A stretch of DNA of 64,000 nt from the NCBI RefSeq assembly GCF_000208865.1, contig NC_018390.1:5288270-5352269 (forward strand). Reading direction: 5' to 3'. The position numbers were made by a program, and so were the translations under genes. Source of the DNA: Neospora caninum Liverpool (taxonomy: Eukaryota; Apicomplexa; Conoidasida; Eucoccidiorida; Sarcocystidae). Under the pieces are notes generated by a model. The model was not told where the DNA came from. It ran no database searches and saw only the letters and a program-made list of their open reading frames with translations. How positions within the stretch are numbered: position 1 is the first letter of the stretch; every line of letters starts with the position of its first letter. Of the stretch, positions 23,488 through 35,710 are shown piece after piece.

Positions 23488-26400
23488 ATGAGCGCGCCAC
23501 CAAGCATTCCCCTCTTCCCCCCTCCGGGTAGCACTGCAGGCTTCACCTTTTCCTCTCCAGCGCCGCTCTACCCCGGCCGACCTCGCGGGGGAACTTCCCG
23601 TTCAAACTCCGCAGCTCTCGCACGCAATCGAACGGCCGCAGCCCGAGCCGCAGTGGCGGCAGCGCGCTCGACGGGAACGTTGGGACCGCGCAAACGGCCC
23701 AGACCCAGCGGAGGCGGCGCTGAATCGAGTGTTTTCGGAGCTTCGACAGGTCGCCGGTCAGCTGTTCAAAGCAGCGTTCCGGCCACGAGATCCACTCGCG
23801 CAGCCGCGGCAGCCTTTTTGCAACACAGCGGCGCGCTGCAGTCGACGCAGTCGGACAGTGCTTCCGGTGTAGCGACACCCTACCGGGTGGGGCAAGTCCT
23901 TACGGATGCCTTGAACCGCCTTCAAAAGAAAGACAAGAAACAGATTTTCGCAGCTGCGGTCGACAAAACGCTCGTTCCGGACTACTACGTCGTCATCAAG
24001 GAGCCGATGTTTTTCGAAAAGATGAAGCAAAAGATTCGCGACAAAGTCTACAAAAGTAAGCGGAGAAGAGCGAGGGGGCAGCGCTAACGGCCGGTCTGGG
24101 GAAGTCTCTTCAGACTTTGATAAAGTTGGGATTTCCGTATAGCAACAGTTTCGTTCTTCCTCCACACCTTCCCGCGTTTGGACAGGTGTCCGTCGACCTC
24201 CCTCGGTTTTGCCTTCAACGTACGCGCCCTGTCTTGCGTGAACTCTTCTGCTTCGCCTGCGCTGCCGTGATGCCTTTCCACGTGCGCCAGATTTTCCAGT
24301 CCCCGGAGCACATTCGAAAGCCAGTGAATATTGTGCTCGGTGCGCCCAGTCCTTGAACAGAGATTGGCAGTCCATCGGCTACCCCGCCGAGGGCGGGATG
24401 CAGGTTTAGGGGGAAATTCTTTTTCACTCGGGCCAGAGACGCTCCGCGGCGAACGCTTGGGAGTGTTCCGCCGCTGCGGCCAGTGTCTCTGGGGTGTACA
24501 GAAACCGCGCCAAGTGTCGTAGCCTGCTCTCGCCCTGTGCGTTGTCATTCGTCGTCCTAGTCTTTCGCCGTTTGTTCACTTCCTTCCAAACGCGTTTCGA
24601 TTCTCTTTTTCTCTGACGGTGTGCCCGACGGTTCCTGCCTGTTGTGTGAGTCCCGTTGCTTCGCCTGGCTCCGGGCGCCATCGCCTCTCTGCGTTCTGCT
24701 CTCGGCTCTGCAGCGCTGGACGCATTCGACGCAGACGTCTCGCTCATCATCAGCAACTGTCGCCTGTACAACCACCCGGACACGCCGTACTGCCGAGTCG
24801 CCGCCCTCGTCGAGGTTTGCTGGCACAAACTGCGCGAGCGCGTGAAAGTGAAGTTCGCGAACGCAGCCGCAGCAGATGCAGCGGACGAGGCTGTTCTCGC
24901 TGCGCTGCGGTCTTCCGATGCGGGGCAACCCGGAGCAGGCACAGCTTCGGCGGCTCCAGCGCCGGGGAGTTCTCTAGACCGCTCTGCCGGCTTCCACCTC
25001 ACCCAGGGTACCGGGATCGGCAGCGGGGACTTGGGCGCCGCCGGGCGAGTCGCGATCGCCGGCGACGTGGGCTCTGCGACCGCGGTCGAGGGGACACCTG
25101 GGGCTCCAGTCGCCGCAGGCGGAGAGTCTCTCGCCGGCGACGCAGCTGGCAAGTTCGGCGCTTCGGCAGGAAAGGGCCGGAGACTTTTCACTGCGGCGTC
25201 AGGCGCGACACGACGAGGTAGAGTGTGGGAGATTGAACATCGGGGAGGCGACGCGAGACTGAGACCGCGCATCCGCGATCTCTGACGCGGGGGCGGCACC
25301 CCCAGAAAAAAGAGTTCGTAGCGATCTGTAGTGTGCCTTCAAGCGCGACAGCGACACTTTGGCTAGCCTGTGGGAACTCAGTCGGCACGCCTCTAACATA
25401 ACCGCTGTGGAACAACTTAGCGGAAGCTAATTGACGACGAAAGTGCCGTTTCATCCAGTGCGGCGGATCAAAAGACACAAGAAGGCCAAAGGCGCAGGAG
25501 GCCCTGACGTCTCCTTGCGTTGCGGAAAACGGCTGTGTCGCGATGTGTGAATTCCGACGACGGGGTCGGAGCCGGACAATTCTTGCCATAGTCACGTCGT
25601 TCTTTTCTGGGAAACGCAGACGGGGAAAGCAGAAGCAAATGTAAATCCCTAGGAGACACTAGGTGTACGCTGCGGAGCCTCGTCTTCCGAGTTCCCCCTC
25701 TCTCCGGCGTCGTCTCTTTTTTTCCTGGGTGTCGCAGATGCCGCAGGCGCTCACCCCCACCCCGCGGGGCTCGGTCCAGCGCGACAGACAAGTGGAGAGG
25801 AATTGTTTCATCTTCTCCGCATGGCGGCGGATCCTTCCTCGGCAGCGAAGCTCGAGGAGCTCCAGTGTGTAGACGCCAGGGAGGCCGGCGGGACAGCGCC
25901 TGGGGACAGCTCGCGGTCCCACCTGTCTCTTTCTTCCTCGCCCCCGTCGGACCCCACAGACGCAGCGGGCCTTGGAGCTTCCAGGGCGGTCAAGGCGAAG
26001 GAGACGCCGAAAGGAGCGAAGGCAGGCGCGGAGAGCAGAGACACCGCGACGGCGAGCGGCAGCTCCAGAGGTGGAAGTGTGTCCGTGTTTGGGCCAGAAG
26101 CCAGAAAGAAGGGTGAGAGGGCGAGGCGAGCAGGCAGCTGAAGAAAACACATGGGAGACTCTGTGGCAGGAGGACGAGGAGAGGGCCTCTGCGATGACGA
26201 AGTTACGGTTTTCGGTTTGCATCAGTAACTATTGGAGTGTTTGTACGGTACTTACATCAGTGCATTATCAGTCAAGGTGGGGAGCATTTCCACGAAGCTC
26301 GCAAAGCCGATGCTGTACCTCCAACTTAACTGCCCTGTATCCTTTAAATATAAGCAACGGACACTGCAGTTTGATCTATGAACCTGTAGCTCAGGTGGAA

Positions 26401-29400
26401 GAGTGTGTGTGGTGACGGACTCCCGTGTCGGAGTTATTTCTTCGTCAACACCTTTTCCGCAGCTGTTTTGCTACAAAGACTTCACAGCTCTATATTTTAG
26501 AACTGCGGAGAGAAACTTCAAATTTCACGGTGCGGCAGCGGGGGCGAGTGCGGGTAACGGACCGACAAGCCGGGAAGCAAGAAGAGAAAGAGGACGGAAA
26601 GAGAAGAAAGGAGGAAACGGCCGTGAGGAAAGGCATGCGAGAGACAAACCCGTGTAAGACAGACAAGAGGAAGGGACGGGTTGGAGGGAAGTAAATAGAC
26701 GAGGTGCCTCCCTGTCTCCTCTGAGTGTTTCTTTGCGTTTCGTCTTCTGAGGCTTCACGTTGTTCCGAGTGTCTCTGCTCTCAGATCCCTTCTTTTGGGC
26801 CTCTCTCGTCGTGCCGGAGCTCCCGGCCCCCTCCACACCGGCCTGGAGCCAAACGCTCGGCCCTGCGGAGTACGGCCCGGCTGCGTCCCCGCCGTCTTCG
26901 CAGAGAGCTCAACAGCCTCTTTACCATAAAAGGTGGGGGCATATCGCCTGTCCAGCGGCGTTCGTGAATTGGAAACTGTGTGGGGCGTGGTCTGTTTTGA
27001 GACAGCGGCGAACCCTCTCGCGACTGTCTCTCAAAAACCCAGGCGAACCGGTTCCAGGAGATGCGGCTCCCCTCCTCGGAGACCCGTCGAAAGACCCGTC
27101 TTTGCAGAAACGGAGAACGTCTCTGACTTCTTTCTGTCTGTGGTTTGTAGCATTCAAACGTTCCTGGGAGAAGAGACGCTCGCTCGCCTGGAGAAGTTTT
27201 TCCCGGACACTGGACGCGAGCTGCGGAAATTTGCGCACCACGAGGCGCTGCGAGCGCCTCTCAACGATTTGCGCATTTTCGGTAGGCCGTTGGGGTGGAA
27301 GTTTAACCTAAACGCAGTAGACTTCCTTTGCATGTAAACCACTTGCGACGGGTTCTTCTCCTCTTCGGTTGTCGACATCTCGCTGTCGCCGTCCGGTTTT
27401 CGGCAGTCCTGCTCTCCAGGAGATTTCTGCGGTGGTCCTGCGCCGAGATGCGAAAATTTGAGGTGTCCGTCGATTTCAGGCACACGGGTTTTCTCTCTCT
27501 AGGCCGATCCCCTCGACTCTGTCTCGTCCTGGTTTCGGAGTGCTCTCTGCAGACACCTTTCTCGCCATTCGCTTTCCCCGTTTCTCGCCTCTGTGGCATC
27601 CGTTTTTGTAAACGTGGGTCTTGGCTTCCATTCCGCTTCCGTTTTTTTTTTCTCCAGTTTCCTGCGTTCGCTGTCTTCTTCCCCGCTGGGTTGGGCGTGT
27701 GCTGTTCGTTCTCCGCCGTCAGACTGGCTGCCGAGCTCCCCGATCGCCCTCCACACGTTTTGCGCCGATTCCCTTTCCGCTCAGGAATTGACACGGCAGA
27801 CTTCCCCGAATATAACTCGAAGCTGTCTGTGGACCATAGCTACCTGCTCGGAGTCGGTGAGGGGCATCTTCAGGCTGCCTCGACTCTCGTGGTGCAGCCG
27901 CCAGCCTCGCTGGTGTCGCTTCCCGTCTCGCCCTCTTCTCGCGCTGCCAAGTGCGCGGAAGGTTCGTCGACGGAGGCCTCTCCCCAGGCCCAGGCCAGTT
28001 CGCTCGACCTCTCCTGCTTGCAGGGTCTCGTCCAGAAGCACTTGCATCGTCGAAATCCGCAACTGCATGCGAAACCCGAGCCGCCCGCTCGTCTGCTGGC
28101 AAGCTGCGCCGCGGGCGCGTCGCTCCCTCTCTCTGCTTTCTCGAGCGCGGCGTCGGGAGTCTTTGGAGCTCGGCGCTTGCAGCCCCTCCTTTCTGCGCGG
28201 GGCGAGGCTGCGGGACAGTCCCCCGAAGGCCTCGGTCCGCTCGCCTTCTCGCAGCCGCAGAGTGCGCGGAGTGTTTGGGCGCCCGAGCCGCTCGACGCCG
28301 AGGGCGGGCCGTCGCCTCGCGCCTTTCTGGCCCGCGAAGACGAGAAGGGCGAGGCTTTCGCGGGCGTCTCCGCTGCGAAAGGGTATCTGTCTGGAGACAC
28401 CGCGGAAAGCGACGACCGCGACCGACGCGGCGAGGCAGAGACGCACGCCAAGGGGCCGGGCTCCGAGGGAAGAGAAGCCGGAGGCCGGAATGGGGACAGC
28501 TCCGCGGACGTGCGCAGCTTGGAGAAAGGGTCCGCGGATCGAGCGGGGCCTGGGGCGGGGGCGAGTCCGAAGCCGTCGAGTGTGGCCGGAAATGAAGCTC
28601 AGCTGCTCCAGGCAGCGGTCCGAAGACACTTTGACGGTTTGATTGCGCAGGTTCTCAGCACGCCCCAGCAGCGACTGCTTCAGCTCCAGCAACGCAGACG
28701 CGCGTTCGCACAGACTCTCCACCTCTTGCTTCCCGGAGCAGGGAACCCAGGCACGCCCGCGGAAGTCGGCCTCGCGTCTGTCTGTGGCCAGGCGCAGGCC
28801 CCGTCTCTCCAGGGGAAGAGCTCTGGAGCCGGCTCCGCGGGAGACGACGCCCGGTCGAAACCGGACAAAAAAACGGGCGCCCTCGCCCACGCGGTGCATG
28901 CGCCGCATCCAGGCGCTGCCTTGTCCGACTCCGCCCCACACCCACGCCCGCCGCCGCTGCCTCCGCTCAAGCGCCAAGGCTCGTCGGGGCCTGCCGTCGG
29001 TGGTCAGGAGACAGGGCCCGCGACGGGGACCGTCCGCGCGGGTGCGGGGCACGTTTCGGGTTCTGGAGGTGCCGCAGCTGGCGGCGCGTCTGTGCCGGCG
29101 AATGGCCCTCTCGTGTTCCCCTCGCTGGTCAACTCTTCTTCCCAGCAAGGCTTTGCTTCTCCCGGACCGCGCTCTCATCCAACTTCGAACCTCTCTTCTC
29201 TTCCGCCTCGCCCTTCTCTTCCGCCTCGCCCTCCTCTTCCGCCGCAGCCTTCGAGTGCGGCTCCGCGTAGTGTCTCGACGGCTGTGACCCACGCCAGCGT
29301 CTCTCTCCAGTCTGATCCGTCTTCTCTGCCTCCGGCGTCGCTGTCGGCCTCCCGTCCGTATCCGTTTCCTTCCCGTCCAACCTCTCACCCTGTCTCTTCC

Positions 29401-29838
29401 CACGGCTCACCGGCTTTCCAGGCTCCTCCATCGAGCGTCTCTTCGATTCCGGCTTCTCACCCCGCGCCGTATCCTTCGCCTTTTTCTCACGCCGCAGCTT
29501 CGGCGTACGCGTCGCCCCCCCCGTTTTCCTCTTCGTCTTCGCAGCCGTCGCCTGGCTTGCCGTTTTCTGTCTCGGCCTCGCAGCCCTCTGTGCCTCTTCA
29601 GTCTCCGTCTGGTTCCGTATCTTCGGCTTCTTCGGGTTCTGCTTCGTCTCGTCCTTCTCCGGGCACTGCGCGGGGGAACCCGGAGGGTGACCGGGGCCTT
29701 GAAACGGGGTCGGGTCATCCGCCCTCGAGGCCAGGTCTGAGTCTGAGAGAGGGAAACCTTCCCTTTCTTCGTCCCGGAGGCTCGGTCAACGCGGATCCTG
29801 CGGGGTCGCAGCCTCTCTGTCACGGCCTGCCAAGTTGA
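23488..29838 (+). CDS. Bromodomain-containing protein, 1259 aa, six exons
   Basis: Exons 23488-24055, 24714-25217, 25738-26112, 26785-26932, 27151-27281 and 27785-29838. All phases agree, and the total is 3780 nt. Residues 1-130 are an Ala/Arg/Ser/Pro-rich leader. A bromodomain spans about 132-240, joined across the first intron: LTDALNRLQKKDKKQIF, then PDYYVVIKEPMFFEKMKQKI, then LDAFDADVSLIISNCRLYNHPDTPYCRVAALVE. The acetyl-lysine-binding Asn is present in YNHPDT, and the pattern is closest to the BRD7/BRD9/BRPF type. Downstream come a linker with KAKETPKGAK-type basic residues, WASLVVPELP, a helical exon (FLGEETLARLEKFFPDTGREL), and a 680-residue Ser/Pro/Gly-rich, probably disordered C-terminus with repeated SLPPRP units (near 29190-29240). 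Likely nuclear and reading acetylated histones; the complex is unknown. Confidence 0.9.
26205..26535. other. AT-richer island inside a bromodomain-gene intron
   Basis: Within the intron 26113-26784 the base composition shifts to lower GC, with a fragment (CTGTAGCTCAGGTGGAAGAG) that looks like a tRNA D-arm but no T-arm or matching acceptor stem. It could be old organellar or tRNA-derived DNA. No feature can be confirmed. Confidence 0.25.
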
Positions 29839-32754
29839 AAGCTGGCCTGCGCGATGCTCCGCGAGCACCCGGCAAAGGCCGATCTCAGCCCACACAGCTG
29901 CCAATCTTCGAACTCGCCGCGCGTGTTCAAGCGTCAAACAGGTGCCCGTGCGAACCCTCCGAGAAAACCCCGGGGCCGCCTGCAGTTTTGAGATGATCTT
30001 CGAGAACCGCAGGGAGGGCGCTGCCTGTCCATGTTCGCAGAGACACGTGGTCCGGCGAAAACCTCTCGGGCGCACGGCCGGGTTTGAAGACTGTCGAATC
30101 ACCGAGCGTCACGAAAACCACTTTATAGACCCGAGTGTCGGAGACGGAGAGACCGCGACAGGGGTTTGGGGGAGTGGAAAGGAGGGAAAATCCGCGGGAG
30201 GTTGAGGCGCGTTTCGTGCTTTCTCGCGCGGCCTGAGTTGAGCCAGAGCCGGGGGCGACAGCTGGTCTGGGGGCTTCTCGGCCCTTCTCGAGGGACAAGA
30301 GAAAAAAAAGTGGAGACGAACCGCCCTGCGAAGTGCGAATGCGCAAAAAGGCGCTCAGAACGGTCCGACTCCGTCAGCACGCTTCAAGAAAAGGGATTTT
30401 GTCGAGTTGTGGGAACGCAGAATCTTGTCGACTTCCTTCGAGTCGGGGTTTCTCTGTTCGTCTTTGGCAGGCCTGTGTTGTTTCCCGCGCGCACGTTGGG
30501 TGTGAGGACGAACGTTTGATCGCCGATTGGCGATCGCGGATGTTCGTTCGGGGTATGTGCGATTCGAGTGTCTCTGTGTGGAACGTTTGAGGCAGTGAAT
30601 CGATGGGGCACCAGCGCGCGGCGGGCAGTCTCGCTGCGAGAAGCCAGAGATTCAGAGAAGAGAGCGATCCGTCGCGGCAAAATGTCAATCTGACATTTGC
30701 GAATTTTAGGTTTTCCATGAAATCTATGTGGAAGCAGAGGCTGTGTCGCGTCTGTCAGCACGTAGCTCAAGGGCGCGTGTCCAGGGATGTCGAAGGCGGC
30801 AAAGAAAGAAGAGAAAAGTGAAAAGGCTCACGCTGAGGCTCCTCACGTGTTCGGTCGAGGGTTACCACTCCTCTTGTGACGCACTCGAGAGCGGGATGCA
30901 GCAAAGAAAGCGACGCGGTGCGTGTCCCTCGCGTCAGCTGCCAAGGGGTGGGTCGGCGCAGTTGTCGTTCTCGGAAAAAACTCCGTGTGTTAAAGGTTTA
31001 CTTCCCACTTTAGACACTGTAGAGGTGGGACACCAGAAAGAGACGACGCTTTCGAGGAGATAGAGAGAGGGACTTGTTTAGGTCGTAAATGTCTTGGTTT
31101 ACCGCATCGAGGTTCTGTCGTATTTGCTTAGCTTCGAGAACACTCTGAACAGTTGGAAGCCTACGCTGGTCACTCCTTGGCTTTCGCAGGAGAGAGAAGC
31201 CTTTCGCGCCTCCGTTTAGAGGCGGCTTCTTCGCTAGATCCTTTTCTCTCTAGGATTCATCAGCTTGGGTCAGGCATGCCGTGCCGGAACTCGAGTTTCG
31301 GCGTTGTCTCACCGTCCAAGAATCGGCGCAGTGGTCGGTCCCCTTGGGACTAGCCAGTAAACTGTAACTATTTAGGTGCAAAGACACATTATGTGAAAGG
31401 TATTCCCGGCCCAGTTTCTACATTTTGTCGAAGCAGAGAGCGTCTTAGGCCACGTTCCTTGCCTGACGAAAGTCGCGAGAGCGCAATCCCAGTTCGTATC
31501 TCTTTGCACAGACTGAGGAAGGACGAAAGTGTACGGGGCCAGGTGTAACTGGGAAACCCAGCAGGGAGCATCGCTCGAAATGACCACGCCGGCGCGCTGA
31601 GAAAGACTGCGGACCTAGCGCCGTCGACAAGCGGGTTCTGCACTATAAACCGGAAGTTTCCGGACCGCGAAAAGGCCGAGAGCGTTTCTTCGTTTTGCTT
31701 TGCCATCCTCGCAGAATCCACTGTTTTTTCCCGTGGGGTCTTTTCCCCCCGACGCTCGGGAGGTTTCCCGCTGTTTCGCGAGGTCGAGGAAAAAAACAGC
31801 CCTCTACAGATGCGACTGTTTTTGTCTTGAGACGGCGATGTAAGCGGAAAACAAAACACTTTCGTCTCTTCTTGACGCTGCCGTCAATTTGCTTTCCATT
31901 CTCTTTTGCCTTCCACATTTTCCCTGTCTCGTCGCCGAAAAAGGGTCGGCGCTGCCGTGGTCACCTTCGAGGAAAGTGCTCTTGTCTCTGGGTCTCGGTC
32001 CTTTTTCTCGGCGCCCCGCTTTGGCAAAAACATCCAGCGCTGTTGTATTTCTTTCTCCAAGCCTATCGAATCTCAGACTCTGTCCACATGATTCGTCCTT
32101 TGCCGAGTCGTTTCCCCGCGACTCTCCGGGATCCTGAATCGAACCTCCCTGTTGTCGACGGACAGTCTCTCTTCTCTCTGTCTCCTTTACGGTTCTGCCC
32201 ATCCTCTCTTCTCTCTCTTGCCACGAGTCTCTCCTTCCCCTGCTGTCTCTGCTCCGCGCATTCTCGCGGCTGTCTCTCGCTGAACGGCCACAGGCACTGC
32301 GTCAGCCGGCGTCGCGCACTCGCCGTCGTCCCTCTCCTCGTGCTTCTCTCGCCAATAAACGAAGAAGTGGAGACATCGCAGAGAGTGTCTCCACTTCTTC
32401 GCTGCTTCCTCTTCGTTCAGCGCTTCCTCGTCCTTCTTGACCACCCGCTCTGCTGTGGGCTCGCCAAGAAACCGCGCGCGGCGCCGCAGAACAGTTCGTG
32501 TGTCTCGAGAGAGACCGCTTCTCTGCTCTCTCTCCTCTGGACTATTCCTTTTTTTTGTTTTCTCCGTCTATAGTGCGCAGTCTCTCTCAGCCTTTCTTTC
32601 TTCTCCGCCCTCGCTTTCCTCTGCCGAGGTGCCTTCTCGCCCGCGTCGCCCTCCAGCCACGTGCACTTTGAGTCGGAGACTCCACGCGGCGCATCCTTCC
32701 TCCCCGTCGGAGAAGCAGGCCGAGGCGAAGGTAAAAAGAGAGAGACTTTTTCCC
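29839..32754. other. Intergenic: 3' flank of the bromodomain gene and 5' flank/UTR of ICMT
   Basis: About 2.9 kb. A CT-rich plus strand from about 31700 to 32750 gives long frames on both strands (31695-32573 plus, 32417-33808 minus), which I attribute to composition and to antisense of the Ser-rich ICMT extension. No gene is supported. Confidence 0.45.
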
Positions 32755-35710
32755 ATGGCGTCTTCAGCTCCTTTTGCATGCAAAGAGGAGTCCTCTCTGG
32801 ACAGCATCTCCACTTCTCCCGAGGGCGGGGCGCCGCCTTCCACTCTGTCTGTCTCGTCTCCTCTTTCAAGTCGCGTTTCCTCGGTTTTTTTGGTTGCATG
32901 CTCCCTGGTAGGCTGTCTTCTCGGCCTAGGCTTCGCTCACACCGGAACGGGACTCTCTGCGTTCCCCGCGACCTCTGAACCTCTCGTCTCCTCTCTTCTT
33001 TCCGCCTCGCCGGTGTTGTCTTTCGCCTCCCTTGCCAGCACGGCCGCTTTGTCTTCTCTCGGAGTCCCCTGGACCGCCGCAAGCCATACAGCTCCGGCCT
33101 CTCTCCTGGCGCGGTTCTACCCCGCGTCTTCAGCTCCAAGCGGAAGCAGCTGGACGGTGGACAGAGGAAAAGGCGCGAGGGAAAACGAACACTCGAACTG
33201 TTCTCTTTGCAGCCAAACTCCTTATCCCCAATCAAACACTTGGCCTCTTGCCGACACTGTCGAGGCATCAAAGACACACTCGCCTCCTCGTGTAGGTGCT
33301 TCTTCCTCGTCTGCTTCTTCCTCGTCTGCTTCTTCCGCCTCTTCACCTTCTTCGTCTTCCTCTTCACCTTCTTCCTCTTCTTCCTGGTGGTTTCTTCCTT
33401 TCTTCTGGCGTTTTTTCGCTTGGCTCGGTGGGGCGGAATTCGCTGCGTCCTCTCGTGCGTTTTTTCCGTTGAATCTTTCGTGGTCATTTTTCCTCGCCGC
33501 CTCGCTCCTGCCAAAGCGTGCGGCGTCTCTATCTTCCCCGCCTTGTGTGAGTGGGAGCAAAGAGCCTTCTTTCTCTTCCCGAGAACTGCACGAGTCTTCG
33601 CCGTCTTGCGCCGTCGCAGATGAGCGTCCTCCCGTCGCGCGAGAAACGCCTCTGGGTTTGTCTTCTTTCCTCGACGCACGCTCCCTGGACAGCGAAGCGC
33701 AGAACAGCGCGCCCCACCCACCGAGGGCAGTTGTGAAGCGAGGACGGTCTCGAGGCGAGACGCCAGGCCGTGTCTCTGCGCCTGATGAGAAAGGGGACAG
33801 TGCAGCATGGGGAAACGAGGGGAGAAACGGAGGGGGAGAGGAGGAAAAAGAGGCGGAACCGCGAGCGGGGAAGAAGTCAGTCGTCTGTGTTGGCGGGCTC
33901 GAGCTGGCTGTCGACGAGGTGTATCTCCAGGGCGCGATGCTCCTCGCTTTAGGCTGGATCTGTGCGTTTTTCGGCGCGAAAACGCTGTTCGGCTGTGGTC
34001 CTCTCTGGGTCCAGCTGGAGGGCGTCTTCCTCTTTCTGGTGAGTGTGCATCACCTCACGGAGTTTTTCTTCGTGTTTGTCTACCATCGCCAAGACCTCGA
34101 CAGCGACAGCTTTCTGCTCAACAACACGGTCGCCTACACACTCGCGCTGGTCCTCTCCGTGGCGGAGCTGAGGCTGCGAGTGCCTTTTCTCCGGGCTGTC
34201 TGGACAGCCGAAACCGGCCCAGATGCAAAGCACGAGGCCTTGCTCACCCTCGCCGAGGAAATGCCTGTCAATGTGCTGCGTGGCGTGCTCGCTTCGTCTT
34301 CGCTCCTCCTCCGCAGGTGTCTCTCTTGGGTCGGAGGCCTCGACTCAGGCGGCGAGCTCTGGAAGGGTGAGGATCCGTCGGGGACCTGGAGAAGTTCTCC
34401 AGCGGATCCTCTGGCGTCTTTCTCCGGCTCTCTCGCGACTGCTTCGCGCGATTCGTTTTCGCTCGCGTCCGCGTCTTCTCCAGCGCAGGAAACGAAAGGC
34501 GCGGGCGGCGTCTGTAGACGCGACATCGTGCTCTTCACGAGTGCAAGAGGCACGGGGAACGGCGTGGGCGGGCTCCTCTGTTCTCTCCTGTGTTTGCTCG
34601 GGTTGGTTCTCGCGGTGGCTGGCCTTCTTCTGCGTCTCTGCGCCTTCGCGGCAGCTGGCCGGAACTTCACGCACCAAATTGCAAGGACGCGCCTTCCGTC
34701 CCACGCTCTCGTGACTCGCGGGGTGTATGGAGTGTACAGACACCCGGCCTACACCGGGTGGTTCTACTGGGCCGTCGGTAAGCATGGTGGAGACCTGGAA
34801 GCGGCGTCAGTGGCGTTTCGCTCCGGTTTTCGTGTGCGGCTTGGGGCCTCGCCCAAAAGGGGAACACGGAAGCTTTCTTTTCCTCCAAATTGAGTGTTTG
34901 GGGCAGCCTTTTTTCGCATCCGGGACACCTCACAAAAACTCGACTCCGTCGACAGACCGGCTCCGTTCTGTGTCGGTCTGCCGAGACACCCGAGGGAAAA
35001 GCGTGGTTCTGTGCGCTCTTTTCCCACGGGCCTCAAAAGCCCCAAACTGCTGTGCGCGTGGGGAGCCAGAGGCAGGGGGACGATGAGCTGGGGAGAACCA
35101 GAAGAAATCGTCTCTTTTCTCGAGCACGGTTTTTGTCCCGTCCCTCATCTACCCGTGCACTTTTGGGCAAGCTTCGCTTCGGTTCGCTGCAGTCTCTGTG
35201 CGAGTCTCCCATTTCCTCGCATGCACGTGTCTTCTGTTTCCAGGTTGCCAGTTGGCTCTCGGAAATGTGATCTGCATGCTTCTCTTTGCGACTCTCTCCT
35301 TCGCGTTTTTCTTCGAGCGAATCGTCTACGAGGAAAAACTCCTCGAGGCGATGTTCCCCGGAGCCTACTGCGCCTACCAGGAAGCCGTACCGCGGCTCGG
35401 GTATGCCCACGGAAGTTGCGGAGAATCTGCGGAAGCAAAGAATCGGAAAGGAGGAGAAGAGAGAGACTGGTGGAGAGTGAGGAACAGCGAGACGAAAGAA
35501 GGCAGGGAGGGAGAAGAAACAGGGACGCTGGCACGAAAAAGAACGCGTTTCCCGCTCTCAGTTGGAGGGCAAGAAAGACCCAGACGAGGGAAGGAAGTCG
35601 AGTTGGCCTTTGGTCACAGGGTGTGTTCTTTTTCACTTTTTTCCTTCTTCAGGATTCCCTTCCTCCAAGCTGCTGTCAGACGTGCGCGGGCCGCAGCCGT
35701 TGACCGGTAA
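32755..35710 (+). CDS. ICMT: Protein-S-isoprenylcysteine O-methyltransferase (ICMT/Ste14), three exons, 745 aa
   Basis: Exons 32755-34777, 35244-35400 and 35653-35710; phases agree. ICMT is an ER membrane enzyme that uses S-adenosylmethionine to methylate the prenylated cysteine of CaaX proteins. The family core is clear: HHLTEFFFVFVYH and LDSDSFLLNNTVAYTLAL (near residues 430-465), RNFTHQIARTRLPSHALVTRGVYGVYRHPAYTGWFYW (near 640-674, the RHP cofactor region), then CQLALGNVICMLLF, the FFFERIVYEEKLL helix, FPGAYCAYQEAVPR and a terminal LGIPFLQAAV matching the usual TGLPFI end. Two oddities: an N-terminal extension of about 380 residues with a poly-Ser stretch (33300-33385), and a Ser-rich insert of about 130 residues (34230-34540) before the last core helices. 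Human ICMT is about 284 residues. The ATG at 32755 is the first in frame; upstream codons are open but lack ATG. Confidence 0.9.
33300..33388 (+). repeat. TCTTCC/TCG microsatellite encoding poly-Ser in ICMT
   Basis: Imperfect TTC/TCC/TCG tract inside ICMT exon 1, giving about 28 Ser-dominated residues in the N-terminal extension. Length polymorphism is likely. Confidence 0.8.

Noticed and set aside
26381..26446. tRNA gene suggested by CTGTAGCTCAGGTGGAAGAG
   Set aside because: No GGTTCGA-type T-arm, no matching 3' acceptor stem and no convincing anticodon stem.
27781..29403. 540-codon minus-strand frame
   Set aside because: Antisense of the Ser/Pro-rich bromodomain-protein tail.
32417..33808. 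463-codon minus-strand frame, Arg/Lys-rich
   Set aside because: It is the exact antisense of the Ser/Ala/Pro-rich ICMT extension; such codons read as Arg/Glu/Gly on the other strand and leave the frame open.
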